A DNA stretch of 64,000 nt from Sphingopyxis sp. HIX (GTDB taxonomy: Bacteria; Pseudomonadota; Alphaproteobacteria; Sphingomonadales; Sphingomonadaceae): positions 1-64,000 of the forward strand of contig NZ_LNSB01000004.1 in the NCBI RefSeq assembly GCF_001468285.1, written 5' to 3'. How positions within the stretch are numbered: the first letter of the stretch is position 1; each line of letters starts with the position of its first letter. The notes beneath the pieces were generated by a model that did no database searches, was not told where the DNA came from, and was given only the letters and a program-made list of their open reading frames with translations. This document shows positions 47,287 to 55,928 of the stretch, one piece after another. Made by a program: the position numbers and the translations under genes.

Positions 47287-48164
47287 GCCGTCGTCGCCAC
47301 CGCTGGCCGCGCGGGAGCTGCGGGCACCGCGCCGGGAATCGCGGCATGCATATCCTTGTTCTCGGGAAAGATCGGCCACAGCAACTGCTGGCCCAGCGTC
47401 GCGGGCGGCAGATTCTCGACGCCATAGCTCGTCGGATAGCTGCGGGTGATCTTCGCGGTGCCGAACAGCACGTCCCAGAAGAAGAGCAGGTTTCCGAAAT
47501 TGCCCTTGTAATGGACCGCGCCGTCGCTGAGGTGGCGGCCGTGGTGCGCGTGGTGGGTCGCCGGGGTGCTGATCACGCGCTCGACGACCCACATCAGCGG
47601 CGACAGCGCCTTGATCCGGTAGAGCGGCCGGTCCCACGCAAAATCGCTGTGCGCGCCGATGATCACCGCCATCTTGACGACCAGATAACCGGCATAGAAC
47701 CAGCCGAGCCCCAGATAGACGAGCACCCCGGCGAACCAGATGCTCGGCATCATCGCGTAATAGAGGATGTTGTTCCGGTAGACGAGCCGAACGCTCATAT
47801 AGCGCGCATTATGGTGCGCGCGGTGGAGGTTGTAGAGCCAGGCGAAGCTGTGGCTCGCGCGGTGCCACCAATATTGCATCATATCTTCGCAGACGAGGAA
47901 CAACGCGAGCGCGGCGAGGAAGGGGATGCCGGCGAGCGCCCCCGCATCATGCGGGAAAAGCGCATGGCCGATCGAGCCGACTGCGAGCAGGATGAGCGGC
48001 TGGGTGACGACGAGCAGCATCAGCGTGCTGACGATTTCCAATATGCCGTCGTGGCGCGTCTGCTCGTCCTTGGCGAACAGGCGGGTGAAGGCGAGTTCGA
48101 GCAGCGCGAAGGCCAGATAGATCGCCATTACGATCAGGCTCGATTGGGCAGTGGTCAGATACAT
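47283..48164 (-). CDS. Sterol desaturase/fatty acid hydroxylase family membrane protein
   Basis: A 293-residue member of the same superfamily as the protein at 42064. Histidine motifs are WWHRASH, HRAHHNARY and TPATHHAHHGRH, between four or five hydrophobic segments. The ATG at 48164 has GGAG about 9 nt upstream; a longer frame to 48224 lacks family similarity. It diverges from a Crp/Fnr regulator gene across 76 bp that contain a 20-bp palindrome, so it may be a target of that regulator. Confidence 0.87.
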   Translation of the reverse strand: MYLTTAQSSLIVMAIYLAFALLELAFTRLFAKDEQTRHDGILEIVSTLMLLVVTQPLILLAVGSIGHALFPHDAGALAGIPFLAALALFLVCEDMMQYWWHRASHSFAWLYNLHRAHHNARYMSVRLVYRNNILYYAMMPSIWFAGVLVYLGLGWFYAGYLVVKMAVIIGAHSDFAWDRPLYRIKALSPLMWVVERVISTPATHHAHHGRHLSDGAVHYKGNFGNLLFFWDVLFGTAKITRSYPTSYGVENLPPATLGQQLLWPIFPENKDMHAAIPGAVPAAPARPAVATTA

Positions 48165-48186
48165 GTCGCGGCGCTCCCATGGCCAG

Positions 48187-48206
48187 CGGCAAGTCGTTGC
48201 TTGCCG
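48187..48206. promoter_or_regulatory. Palindrome in the desaturase-Crp/Fnr divergent region
   Basis: CGGCAAG-TCGTTG-CTTGCCG, perfect 7-bp arms. Size and spacing fit a Crp/Fnr-type dimer site, and it is placed to affect both divergent genes. The half-site is unlike canonical FNR (TTGAT) or CRP (TGTGA) half-sites. Confidence 0.45.
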
Positions 48207-48240
48207 TGACCCCGTCCTTGCCACAGTGTCGCGACTCGAA

Positions 48241-48897
48241 ATGCAAAGGACTTATCAATTCGCCATGACCGCGCGTGCGACGCTGTCGCCGCACGAACTG
48301 GGGCAGCTGACGGCGCGCGCGCGGGTGCGCGATTTCGCCGACGGCCAGTTCGTCCAGTATCAGGGCGATCCCGGCGACGAGTTTTGGGCGGTGGTCGAGG
48401 GGCATGTCGCCGTCGGGCGCTTTGCCGCCGACGGGGGCTTTACCCATTTCGGCGTGCTCGGCGCGGGCGACCTGTTCGGCGAGCTCGCCTTTTTCACCGG
48501 CGTGCCGCGCCAGGTCGATGCGCTGGCCAGCGGCCCGGCGCGGCTCATCGCGATCGACCGGCCGCTGCTGCGCCAGCTGATGGCGGCCGATGTCGGCTGG
48601 GCCGAGCTATTGCTGCGCAGCCTCTCGCGTCAGCTGGCCGCGACGCTCGACACGATCGACGCCGAACGACGGCTGTCGATCCGCGACCGCCTGCTCGCGA
48701 TGCTCCGCGTCATGGCGAAGGAAAGCGCGGGCGGCGACCGGGTCGCCGCGACCCAGCAGCAGCTGGCCGACCTGCTCGGCGTTTCGCGCGTGACGCTCGG
48801 CGCGGCGCTGCGTATATTGGCCGACGCCGGGGAGGTCGAACGCGGCTATGGCCATATCCGCCTGCTGCGGCCGCCCGGCAGAAACGGTTTCATTTGA
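48241..48897 (+). CDS. Crp/Fnr family transcriptional regulator
   Basis: A 218-residue regulator with a cyclic-nucleotide-binding-like domain (about 20-130, GQFVQYQGDPGDEFWAVVEGHVAVG, GAGDLFGELAFFTGVPRQVDALA) and a C-terminal winged helix with RVAATQQQLADLLGVSRVTLGAALRIL. It lacks the N-terminal Cys cluster of FNR, so oxygen sensing through an Fe-S centre is unlikely. I start at ATG 48241; another ATG at 48265 is possible. phhA follows after 25 bp in the same direction, so co-transcription or direct control of phhA is plausible. Confidence 0.87.
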   Translation: MQRTYQFAMTARATLSPHELGQLTARARVRDFADGQFVQYQGDPGDEFWAVVEGHVAVGRFAADGGFTHFGVLGAGDLFGELAFFTGVPRQVDALASGPARLIAIDRPLLRQLMAADVGWAELLLRSLSRQLAATLDTIDAERRLSIRDRLLAMLRVMAKESAGGDRVAATQQQLADLLGVSRVTLGAALRILADAGEVERGYGHIRLLRPPGRNGFI

Positions 48898-48901
48898 AAC
48901 C
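48886..48901. promoter_or_regulatory. Palindrome between Crp/Fnr gene and phhA
   Basis: GGTTTCA-TT-TGAAACC, perfect, overlapping the regulator stop codon and 21 bp before phhA. It could be an operator for phhA, or a weak terminator because TTTT follows. Confidence 0.35.
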
Positions 48902-48922
48902 TTTTCATGCTAGGCGGTTCCC

Positions 48923-49795
48923 ATGAAAGACGGCTTTACCCACGTCCACGACACCCCGCCGCCCGGCGCCGCGGCCGATTGGACGATTTCGCAGGATTGG
49001 GACGCCTTCACCGCCGACGAACATGCGATGTGGGACCGGCTTTTCGCGCGCCAGTCGGCGATGCTGCCGGGCCGCGCGTCGGAGGCGTTTCTGCGCGGCA
49101 TCGACGTGCTGCGGCTCGAAAAGCCGGGCATTCCCGATTACCGCGAGCTCAACGCGCGGCTGATGGCGGCGACGGGGTGGCAGGTCGTCGCGGTGCCGGG
49201 GCTGGTCCCCGACGAGGTGTTTTTCGACCATCTCGCGAATCGCCGCTTCCCCGCGGGCAACTTCATCCGCACCCCCGAACAGCTTGACTATCTGCAAGAG
49301 CCCGACGTCTTCCACGACGTCTTCGGCCATGTCCCGATGCTCGCCGATCCGGTGTTCGCCGACTATATGGTCGCCTATGGCGAGGGGGGCCTCCGAAGCC
49401 TGAAATTCGACGCGCTGAAGCAGCTCGCGCGACTTTACTGGTACACCGTCGAGTTCGGGCTGATCCGCGAAGCGGGCGGCCTGCGCATCTATGGGGCGGG
49501 CATCGTGTCGAGCTTTGCCGAGAGCGTCTTCGCGCTCGACTCGGACAGCCCTAACCGCATCGGTTTCGACCTCGCGCGCGTGATGCGCACCGATTACCGG
49601 ATCGACGATTTTCAGCAGAATTATTTCGTCATCGACAGCCTCGATCAGCTGCTGGAAACGACGGTGAACACCGATTTCGCGCCGCTCTATGCCGCAAACG
49701 ACGCGCTGCCGCCGATCGCCATTGCTGACATCTTGCCGGGCGACGCGGTGATCACCCGTGGCACGCAGGATTACGCGCTGGCGAAGAGCGGCTAG
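48923..49795 (+). CDS. phhA: Phenylalanine 4-monooxygenase
   Basis: Pterin-dependent aromatic amino acid hydroxylase, 290 residues, converting phenylalanine to tyrosine. The iron ligands are H131 and H136 in FHDVFGHVPML and E177 in YWYTVEFGL; PDYRELNARLMAATGW and RFPAGNFIRTPEQLDYLQEPD are other family hallmarks. It corresponds to the single-domain bacterial enzyme without an ACT regulatory domain. It follows the Crp/Fnr gene and ends 3 bp from the convergent prmA stop. No pterin recycling gene (phhB) is adjacent. Confidence 0.96.
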   Translation: MKDGFTHVHDTPPPGAAADWTISQDWDAFTADEHAMWDRLFARQSAMLPGRASEAFLRGIDVLRLEKPGIPDYRELNARLMAATGWQVVAVPGLVPDEVFFDHLANRRFPAGNFIRTPEQLDYLQEPDVFHDVFGHVPMLADPVFADYMVAYGEGGLRSLKFDALKQLARLYWYTVEFGLIREAGGLRIYGAGIVSSFAESVFALDSDSPNRIGFDLARVMRTDYRIDDFQQNYFVIDSLDQLLETTVNTDFAPLYAANDALPPIAIADILPGDAVITRGTQDYALAKSG

Positions 49796-49798
49796 GCG

Positions 49799-50770
49799 CT
49801 ACCAGCTGCCGAAGCTCGCGTCGGCCGGGTCCGCGCGGTGGAAGGCGCGTTCCTTGCGGCGCCAGCCGTAGCGGCGGCGCTTCACCAGCAGCAGGCACGG
49901 CCACTCGGCGCTGCCGCCGCGCGCGGCGAGGCGGAAGCCCTGCGCGCGATAGGCCGCGAGCACCGGCTCCATCTGGCGCGCGATCAGCCCCGCGAGGATC
50001 GCGCGGCCGCCGGGCGCGGTGACGCTGGCGATATCGGGGGCGAGGGTGATCAGCGGCCCCGCGAGGATGTTCGCGATGACGAGATCGTAGGGCGCGCGGT
50101 GGCGAATCGACGCATGGTCGGTCCCCGGCGCGACCGCGACCGCCAGCCGCCCGCCGCCGCGCCCCAGCGGCACGGCGTTGATCCCGGCATTGTCCTTGGT
50201 CACGAAGATGCTCGCGGGGTCGATATCCGAGGCGATCGTCCGCGCGCGGGGCCACAGCGCCATGGCGGCGAAGGCGAGCAGCCCGGTGCCGGTGCCGATA
50301 TCGGCGATGTTGCGCGGGTTCGCACCCTGCCGCGCCAGCCGGTCGAGCATCGCGAGGCAGCCCGCGGTGGTGTCGTGCCCTCCGGTGCCGAAGGCTTGGC
50401 TCGCGTCGATCAGAAAGGCCGTCGCGCCCGCGGGCACGCGGTCGGCGTGGCTGCTGGTGTGGACGAAGAAGCGCCCTGCCTGCACGGGGTCCAGCCCCTG
50501 CTGCGACAGGGTGACCCAATCCTCCTCGGGCAGTTCGGCGACGACGGGCTTGGCGCCCTTCGCGCTCGGCACGAGCGACTGGAGCAGCTTCAACAGCGCC
50601 GCGCCGGGCTGGTCGTCCACATAGGCGTCGAGCTGCCACAGCCCGGCATCCTCGTCGATCTCGCGCGTCACCACGACGGGCGCCTCGGGCGCGGCGTCGA
50701 GCGCGGGAATCTCGCCTGACAGCGCCTCGGCCTCGGCGCGGGTGCAGGGGAGCGAGACGATCCAACTCAT
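49799..50770 (-). CDS. prmA: Ribosomal protein L11 methyltransferase PrmA
   Basis: PrmA, 323 residues, trimethylates residues of ribosomal protein L11. The class I SAM fold shows IDASQAFGTGGHDTTAGCL (family signature), NIADIGTGTGLLAFAAMAL as the SAM loop and LVIANILAGPLITL as the catalytic-like motif IV. A divergent N-terminal substrate domain covers about residues 1-105. Its ATG overlaps the metallo-beta-lactamase stop (ATGA), making it the last gene of an SDR-bla-prmA unit. Confidence 0.93.
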   Translation of the reverse strand: MSWIVSLPCTRAEAEALSGEIPALDAAPEAPVVVTREIDEDAGLWQLDAYVDDQPGAALLKLLQSLVPSAKGAKPVVAELPEEDWVTLSQQGLDPVQAGRFFVHTSSHADRVPAGATAFLIDASQAFGTGGHDTTAGCLAMLDRLARQGANPRNIADIGTGTGLLAFAAMALWPRARTIASDIDPASIFVTKDNAGINAVPLGRGGGRLAVAVAPGTDHASIRHRAPYDLVIANILAGPLITLAPDIASVTAPGGRAILAGLIARQMEPVLAAYRAQGFRLAARGGSAEWPCLLLVKRRRYGWRRKERAFHRADPADASFGSW

Positions 50771-51663
50771 TTTGCGGCGGCTTCCTTCGCCAGCCGGTCG
50801 TCGAGGCGCTTCGCTGCCGCCGCGGCATAGGTCTTGCAGCCGCTCGCGTCGATCAGCGGGGCTTCGCCCGCGAGCCGCTCGAACAGCGCGCTTGCGCCCG
50901 GATGCGGGGTGATCAGCAGGTCACAAGGGAGCGTCGGCACCTTGGCGAAGGTCGTACGCATCATTGCGACATAGTCGGGATGATCGGTGAAGCGGTAGGC
51001 GTCGCCCGACACCGCGCTCAGGCTGTCGACATAGGCGATGGTGCGGCAATCGCCGCCGTCGCACGACCGCCAGGTCCAGCTCGTGCTGCCCGGCGTGTGT
51101 CCGGGCGTCGCGTGCAGCGTCAGGCGGAGGTCGCGGATCGGCAGCGCCTCGCCGTCCCTGAGTTCGCGTGCGACCTTGACGCCGCGGAAGGGCGGGATGG
51201 CGCCGCGCTGCGGGTCGATCGCCTCGGGCTCGCCGCTGCTCAGCGTCGCCACCGCTTCCTTTCGGGCGAGCACCGCGGCGCCGGTGGCGTCCTGCAGCGC
51301 CTTGAGGCCGCCGACATGGTCGAGATGCTCGTGGCTCGCGAGCAGGTAGCGGACATTGGCGGGGTCGAAACCGAGCGCGCGGATATTGGCGAGGATGGCG
51401 GGCGCGGCTTCTTCGGTCGCGCCGTCGATCAGCACCAGCCCGTCGGGGCTCGCGATCAGCAGCGCGGTGATACCGCAGGTGCCGACATAATAGGTGTTGC
51501 CATGGATCTTCGCGGGCGGCGCGGGGTCGCTCCAGCCGTCGCGGCCCTCGCAGGCGGCCGCTAGCGCCTTGCCGGTGGAGGCGGGTGCGGCGGTGACGGG
51601 CGCCTGCTGCGGCGCGCAGCCCGCGAGCGCCAGCGCGGCGAGAAGCGCGAGCCTAGCGGACAT
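50767..51663 (-). CDS. Subclass B3 metallo-beta-lactamase
   Basis: A 298-residue lipoprotein (lipobox LALAGC) with the complete zinc-binding set of subclass B3: H111, H113, D115 and H116 in ASHEHLDHVGG, H189 in ATPGHTPGSTSWTW, and H254 in ITPHPGAS. Two Cys (LPCDLL and DASGCK) match the conserved C-terminal disulfide of B3 enzymes. It would hydrolyse beta-lactams including carbapenems from the periplasmic face; activity is inferred from family. It overlaps the SDR gene and prmA, so it is chromosomal and embedded in an operon, not on a mobile element. Confidence 0.93.
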   Translation of the reverse strand: MSARLALLAALALAGCAPQQAPVTAAPASTGKALAAACEGRDGWSDPAPPAKIHGNTYYVGTCGITALLIASPDGLVLIDGATEEAAPAILANIRALGFDPANVRYLLASHEHLDHVGGLKALQDATGAAVLARKEAVATLSSGEPEAIDPQRGAIPPFRGVKVARELRDGEALPIRDLRLTLHATPGHTPGSTSWTWRSCDGGDCRTIAYVDSLSAVSGDAYRFTDHPDYVAMMRTTFAKVPTLPCDLLITPHPGASALFERLAGEAPLIDASGCKTYAAAAAKRLDDRLAKEAAAK

Positions 51664-52345
51664 AGCTCGCCCCATTCACGTCGAGCACCGCGCCGGTCAT
51701 CGACGCGGGCGCATCCAGCGCGCACCAGCGCGCCATCTCCGCCACTTCGTCGGGCATCGCGACGCGGCCGAGCGGGATGTCGGCGAGCAATTTTTCGCCG
51801 CCCCGGCTCGCCAGATAGTCCTCGGCCATGCCCGTCATCGTGAAGCCCGGGCAGATGGCGAAGGCGAGGATATTCTCCTTCGCATAAGCGCGGGCGATCG
51901 TCTTGGTCATCGCGACCATGCCCGCCTTCGACGCGGCATAATGCCAGTGCGCGGGGCTGTCGCCGCGATGCGCGGCGCGGCTCGCGATATTGACGATGCG
52001 GCCGGGCGAGCCGCGCTCCTGCCAGTGCAGCACCGCGCGGCGGCAGAAGAGCGCGCTCGCGGTGAGGTTGATCTGGAGCGTGCGGTCCCAGTTGGCGAGC
52101 CAGTCGGCGTCGCCGACATCGACCGGGTTCGCTTCGAACACCCCGGCGTTGTTGACGAGGACGTCGATACGGCCGTCCAAATGCGCGAGCGCGCGGTTCC
52201 AGATGCGGTCGGGGACCGCGGGATCGGCGAGGTCGCCGTCGGCGCTCGACAGCGCGACGACCTTGATGGTGTCGGAAACCAGCGCCTCGGCGATCGCCGC
52301 GCCGATGCCGCGGCTCGCGCCGCTGATCAGGATATGGGTGTGCAT
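51653..52345 (-). CDS. Short-chain dehydrogenase/reductase
   Basis: A 230-residue classical SDR. The cofactor motif is ILISGASRGIGAAIAEAL (TGxxxGxG type), then VLVNNAGVFEANP, catalytic Ser in IVNIASRAAHRG, and the YxxxK pair in HYAASKAGMVAM. ICPGFTMTGMA follows. The C-terminus ends VLDVNGASYVR, as usual for these oxidoreductases. Substrate unknown. It is the first gene of the SDR-bla-prmA unit and overlaps the lactamase start by 11 nt. Confidence 0.92.
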   Translation of the reverse strand: MHTHILISGASRGIGAAIAEALVSDTIKVVALSSADGDLADPAVPDRIWNRALAHLDGRIDVLVNNAGVFEANPVDVGDADWLANWDRTLQINLTASALFCRRAVLHWQERGSPGRIVNIASRAAHRGDSPAHWHYAASKAGMVAMTKTIARAYAKENILAFAICPGFTMTGMAEDYLASRGGEKLLADIPLGRVAMPDEVAEMARWCALDAPASMTGAVLDVNGASYVR

Positions 52346-52433
52346 GGCCTCGCCTTAGAGGCCTCGGCGATGCCGCGCTAGAGCCCAACCCCGACGGAGG
52401 CCAGGGTCCGGTCGAAAGCTGTGGACGACGGGC

Positions 52434-53786
52434 TCAGGCGACCCGGCGGCTGAACTCGCTCGCGGCCTTTTCGAGCGACTGCAGCCGCTCGCCCATGCGC
52501 GAGAATTCTTCGCTCAGCACGCTGATCTCGCCCGCGACCATGCCCGAATCGTTGCGGATGCTGGCGATGGTCGACGACATCGAGTCGGCGGCGAGCGCGG
52601 TTTCGTCGACCGCCGCGGTGATCGAGGTGACCGTCTGCGCCTGCGCGTCCATCGCGTCGCGGATGCGCTGCGCCGAATGCTGGACCTCGACGATCGTCGC
52701 CTGGATCGACTGGTTTGCGCTGACCGATCCGCGCGTCGCCTGCTGGATCGCGGTGATCTTGCCCGCGATATCGTCGGTCGCGCGCGCGGTCTCGTTGGCG
52801 AGGCTCTTCACCTCCTGCGCGACGACCGCGAAGCCGCGGCCCGATTCGCCCGCGCGCGCGGCCTCGATGGTGGCGTTGAGCGCGAGCAGGTTGGTCTGCC
52901 CCGCGATCTCGCGGATCAGGCCCAGAATCGATTCGATCGATTCGGCGTGGTGCGATAGCGCTTCGGACATGGCGACCGCCTCACCCGCCTGTTCGGAGGC
53001 GCGCGTCGCGACGCTGGCCGAGGCTTCGACTTCGCTGCGCGCATCCTCGATCGCGCGGATGAGGCCGGCGGCGGTCGAGGCGGCTTCGCGCATCGCGATC
53101 GCCGACTGCTCGGACGCCGCGGCGACCTCGCTCGTCTTGGCGATCATGCCCTTCGCCGCCTGGTCGGCCGAGGCGGCCTGCTTGGCGAGTTCGCGGCGCA
53201 CCCCGTCGGTATCCTGCACGAGCGAGGCAATGGATTGGTCGAAATCGCCCGCCAGCGCCTGACGCTCGGACGAGACGACCGCGCGGTCGAGCTTTTCGGC
53301 GTAGCGCTGCATGATGTCATATTCGAGCAGGCCGAGGCGGTTCATCGCGCTCGCCAGGCGGACCAGCCGCGCCTCGTCGCTGCGGCACGCTTCGGCGATA
53401 TATTCGAAGGTCAGCCGCTGGCTTTCGGCCATGCACGACAGCACCGACGCGAGCGGCAGGTTCACGCGGCGCGCCATATGCGTGTTCTGGCACGCGATCG
53501 TCGCGACCTCCTGCCCGGCGGCGTCGCGATATTTGACCGCGCTGTGGTGCGCGCTGCCGCGGACATAGCTGTCGTAGAGGTCTCCCTCGACGCGGCGGTC
53601 GACCGAGGGCAGCGTGTTGAACACGTCCCAATAGGCGCGCGCGATCGCTTCCTCGCGCCCCGCGATGATCTGATGGATTTCGGCGCCGTCGGCGGCGAGC
53701 CGACCGTCGAGGTCATAGAAGGGAAAGCGCTCCGACATCGAAATCGGGTCGATCTGCTGCTTATGAATCGGATTTTCCTTCACCAT
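52434..53786 (-). CDS. Soluble methyl-accepting chemotaxis-type protein, possible globin-coupled sensor
   Basis: A 450-residue protein without any transmembrane helix. Residues about 195-450 form an MCP signalling coiled coil with the hairpin tip [20 protein letters not shown] and [25 protein letters not shown]. Residues about 25-185 form an all-helical sensor ([64 protein letters not shown]) resembling the protoglobin domains of globin-coupled sensors; I cannot assign a proximal His with certainty. No HAMP domain and no other che genes are nearby. ATG 53786 fits better than the upstream in-frame extension. Confidence 0.83.
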   Translation of the reverse strand: MVKENPIHKQQIDPISMSERFPFYDLDGRLAADGAEIHQIIAGREEAIARAYWDVFNTLPSVDRRVEGDLYDSYVRGSAHHSAVKYRDAAGQEVATIACQNTHMARRVNLPLASVLSCMAESQRLTFEYIAEACRSDEARLVRLASAMNRLGLLEYDIMQRYAEKLDRAVVSSERQALAGDFDQSIASLVQDTDGVRRELAKQAASADQAAKGMIAKTSEVAAASEQSAIAMREAASTAAGLIRAIEDARSEVEASASVATRASEQAGEAVAMSEALSHHAESIESILGLIREIAGQTNLLALNATIEAARAGESGRGFAVVAQEVKSLANETARATDDIAGKITAIQQATRGSVSANQSIQATIVEVQHSAQRIRDAMDAQAQTVTSITAAVDETALAADSMSSTIASIRNDSGMVAGEISVLSEEFSRMGERLQSLEKAASEFSRRVA

Positions 53787-53912
53787 GATCCTGCTTCCCT
53801 CACCATGTTCGTGGCGCGCGGCGCTGCCGTCCGCTGTCACCGGCGAAAATCATGACCGATCTATGTGGGGAAGGGGTAAATTCGGCGTTAACCAGCCGCG
53901 CAAATTTTGGCT

Positions 53913-54377
53913 TCAGCTCTCGCCGCGCACCGGATAGCCCTCGAACGCCTTGATCGTGCGCAGCGCAAAGGCGCTGTGCATCGCCGCGACCCCGGGCAGC
54001 CGCGACAGGCAGTGGCGGTGCAGCCGGTCGAAATCGGCGACGTTGCGCGCCGCGACGCGCAGCCGGTAATCCGACGCGCCCGACAAGAGCTGGCACTCCA
54101 ATATTTCGTCGAAGCTCTTCACCGCCGCCTCGAACGCGGTGAGCGCCTCCTCGCTCTGCGAATGCAGGCTGATGTCGACGAAGACGTCGAGCCCCAGCCC
54201 GATCCGGTCGGGGGCGAGGCGCGCGGTATAGCCGGTGATGATCCCCCCGGCCTCGAGCGCGCGGATACGGCGGTGGCACGCCGAGGCCGACAGCCCGACC
54301 TTTTCGCCGAGCTCGGCGGCGGGGCGCGGCCCCTCGCGTTGCAGCAAGTCGAGCAGCCTTATGTCGATCCGGTCCAT
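53913..54377 (-). CDS. Lrp/AsnC family transcriptional regulator (probable ald regulator)
   Basis: A 154-residue Lrp-type regulator: N-terminal winged helix (DRIDIRLLDLLQREGPRPAAELGEKVGLSASACHRRIRALEAGGIITGY in outline) and C-terminal RAM ligand-binding domain (VKSFDEILECQLLSGASDYRLRVAARNVADF). It diverges from alanine dehydrogenase, a frequent pairing in which the regulator activates ald in response to alanine. Two similar palindromic 13-mers 54 bp apart lie between the genes. The longer upstream frame to 54566 would cross these sites and is rejected. Confidence 0.92.
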   Translation of the reverse strand: MDRIDIRLLDLLQREGPRPAAELGEKVGLSASACHRRIRALEAGGIITGYTARLAPDRIGLGLDVFVDISLHSQSEEALTAFEAAVKSFDEILECQLLSGASDYRLRVAARNVADFDRLHRHCLSRLPGVAAMHSAFALRTIKAFEGYPVRGES

Positions 54378-54400
54378 GATCGTGCGCGTTCCTTGAGAAT

Positions 54401-54419
54401 GACGCAAAAATTGTGCGTC
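54401..54419. promoter_or_regulatory. Lrp-type binding site 1 upstream of its own gene
   Basis: GACGCA-N7-TGCGTC, a near-perfect 19-bp palindrome with an AT-rich core (AAAATTG), 24 bp upstream of the regulator start. The core half-text GCACAATTTTTGC recurs in site 2. Confidence 0.5.
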
Positions 54420-54457
54420 CTTCTCGGCAAAGCCCCCGCGATATGCAAGCACCTCGC

Positions 54458-54470
54458 GCAACAATTTTGC
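54458..54470. promoter_or_regulatory. Lrp-type binding site 2 upstream of ald
   Basis: GCAACAATTTTGC, similar to the core of site 1, centred about 54 bp (near five helical turns) from it and 68 bp before the ald ATG. This phasing would suit an Lrp octamer or dimer pair. Confidence 0.45.
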
Positions 54471-54537
54471 TATTAGCGCGTCATCACAAAGGGCGTCGGC
54501 GGACCGGGTCCGCGGCGCCCGCGGATGGAGAGCGACC

Positions 54538-55653
54538 ATGATCATCGGCACCCCCAAGGAAATCAAGAATCACGAATATCGCGTCGGCCTCACCCCCGAG
54601 AGCGCGCGCGAACTGCACGCGCACGGCCACCGCGTGCTGGTGCAGACCGGCGCGGGCGAGGGCATCGGCGCGCACGACCGTTTCTATGAGGAAGCCGGCG
54701 CCGAGATCGTCGGAAGCGCCGAAGAGATTTTCGCGGCTTGCGAGATGGTGGTGAAGGTCAAGGAACCCCAGCCCGGCGAGCGCGCGATGCTGCGCCCCGA
54801 TCAGATCCTCTACACCTATCTCCACCTCGCGCCCGATCCCGACCAGACGCGCGACTTGATGAAATCGGGCGCGGTGTGCATCGCCTATGAAACCGTCACC
54901 AGCCCGCACGGCGGACTGCCGCTCCTGAAACCCATGAGCCAGGTCGCGGGCCGCATGTCGATCCAGGCCGGCGCGACCGCGCTCGAGAAGGCACATGGCG
55001 GCCGCGGCGTGCTGCTCGGCGGCGTCCCCGGCGTCGCGCCGGGCAAGGTGTGCGTCATCGGCGGCGGCGTCGTCGGCTTCAACGCGGCGCAGATGGCCGC
55101 GGGCCTCGGCGCCGACGTCACCATCCTCGACCGCGACCCCGAAGTGCTCGAACGCGTCGGCACTTTCTTCGAGGCGCGCGCCAAGACGCGTTTCTCGAAC
55201 CGCGCGAACCTCGCCGAATGCGTCGCCGAGGCCGACCTCGTCATCGGCGCGGTGCTGATCCCCGGCGCCGAGGCGCCCAAGCTCGTCACGCGCGCGATGC
55301 TCGGCACGATGCGCCCCGGTTCGGTGCTCGTCGACGTCGCGATCGACCAGGGCGGCTGCTTCGAGACCAGCCATGCGACGACGCACGCAGAGCCGACTTA
55401 CGTGGTCGACGGCATCGTCCATTATGCGGTCGCCAACATGCCCGGCGCGGTCGCGCGCACCAGCACCTATGCGCTCAACAACGTCACCCTGCCGCACGCG
55501 CTGCGCATCGCCGATCTCGGCTGGAAGGAAGCGCTGAAGCGCGACGTGCATCTTGCGCAGGGACTCAACGTCTGGAATGGTAAGGTTACGTTCGAAGCCG
55601 TCGCCGAGGCGGTCGGGACGGACTATGTGCCTGTCGAGCAGGCGCTGCTGTAA
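54538..55653 (+). CDS. ald: Alanine dehydrogenase
   Basis: NAD+-dependent alanine dehydrogenase, 371 residues, interconverting L-alanine and pyruvate plus ammonia. Family motifs: [20 protein letters not shown] with the substrate-binding Arg and Lys region, [24 protein letters not shown] with the catalytic His, nucleotide-binding [21 protein letters not shown], and [14 protein letters not shown]. Length matches the family. Shine-Dalgarno GGAGAG lies 7 nt before the ATG. Probably activated by the divergent Lrp protein for growth on alanine. Confidence 0.97.
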   Translation: MIIGTPKEIKNHEYRVGLTPESARELHAHGHRVLVQTGAGEGIGAHDRFYEEAGAEIVGSAEEIFAACEMVVKVKEPQPGERAMLRPDQILYTYLHLAPDPDQTRDLMKSGAVCIAYETVTSPHGGLPLLKPMSQVAGRMSIQAGATALEKAHGGRGVLLGGVPGVAPGKVCVIGGGVVGFNAAQMAAGLGADVTILDRDPEVLERVGTFFEARAKTRFSNRANLAECVAEADLVIGAVLIPGAEAPKLVTRAMLGTMRPGSVLVDVAIDQGGCFETSHATTHAEPTYVVDGIVHYAVANMPGAVARTSTYALNNVTLPHALRIADLGWKEALKRDVHLAQGLNVWNGKVTFEAVAEAVGTDYVPVEQALL

Positions 55654-55674
55654 AAACAAGGACTTGAGACGGAC

Positions 55675-55920
55675 ATGACCCCCCAGGACGACCTCCCCGA
55701 CACCGGCACCGGCGAAGAGACCGAGAATGAAGTGCTGCGCGCCGCGCGCGAACTCCAGGCGCAGAAGGAAGCCGCCGAGGCGACCGAAGCCGCCGACAAG
55801 GGCGCCGCGGGCGGCAAGAAGATCGGCTGGAAAACCGCCGCGGCGGCCGCGGGCATCGGCATCGGCTCGGCCGCGGTGCTGGCGGCTTTGCTCTACGCGA
55901 ACCGCGGGAAGATCAAGTAA
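55675..55920 (+). CDS. Small membrane protein of unknown function
   Basis: An 81-residue protein: an acidic, helical N-terminus (EETENEVLRAARELQAQKEAAEATEAA) then one transmembrane helix (TAAAAAGIGIGSAAVLAALLY) and a basic end. No family recognised. It lies 21 bp after ald, with AAGGAC upstream of the ATG, and is followed 8 bp later by a palindromic element. Confidence 0.6.
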   Translation: MTPQDDLPDTGTGEETENEVLRAARELQAQKEAAEATEAADKGAAGGKKIGWKTAAAAAGIGIGSAAVLAALLYANRGKIK

Positions 55921-55928
55921 AAGGCTAT

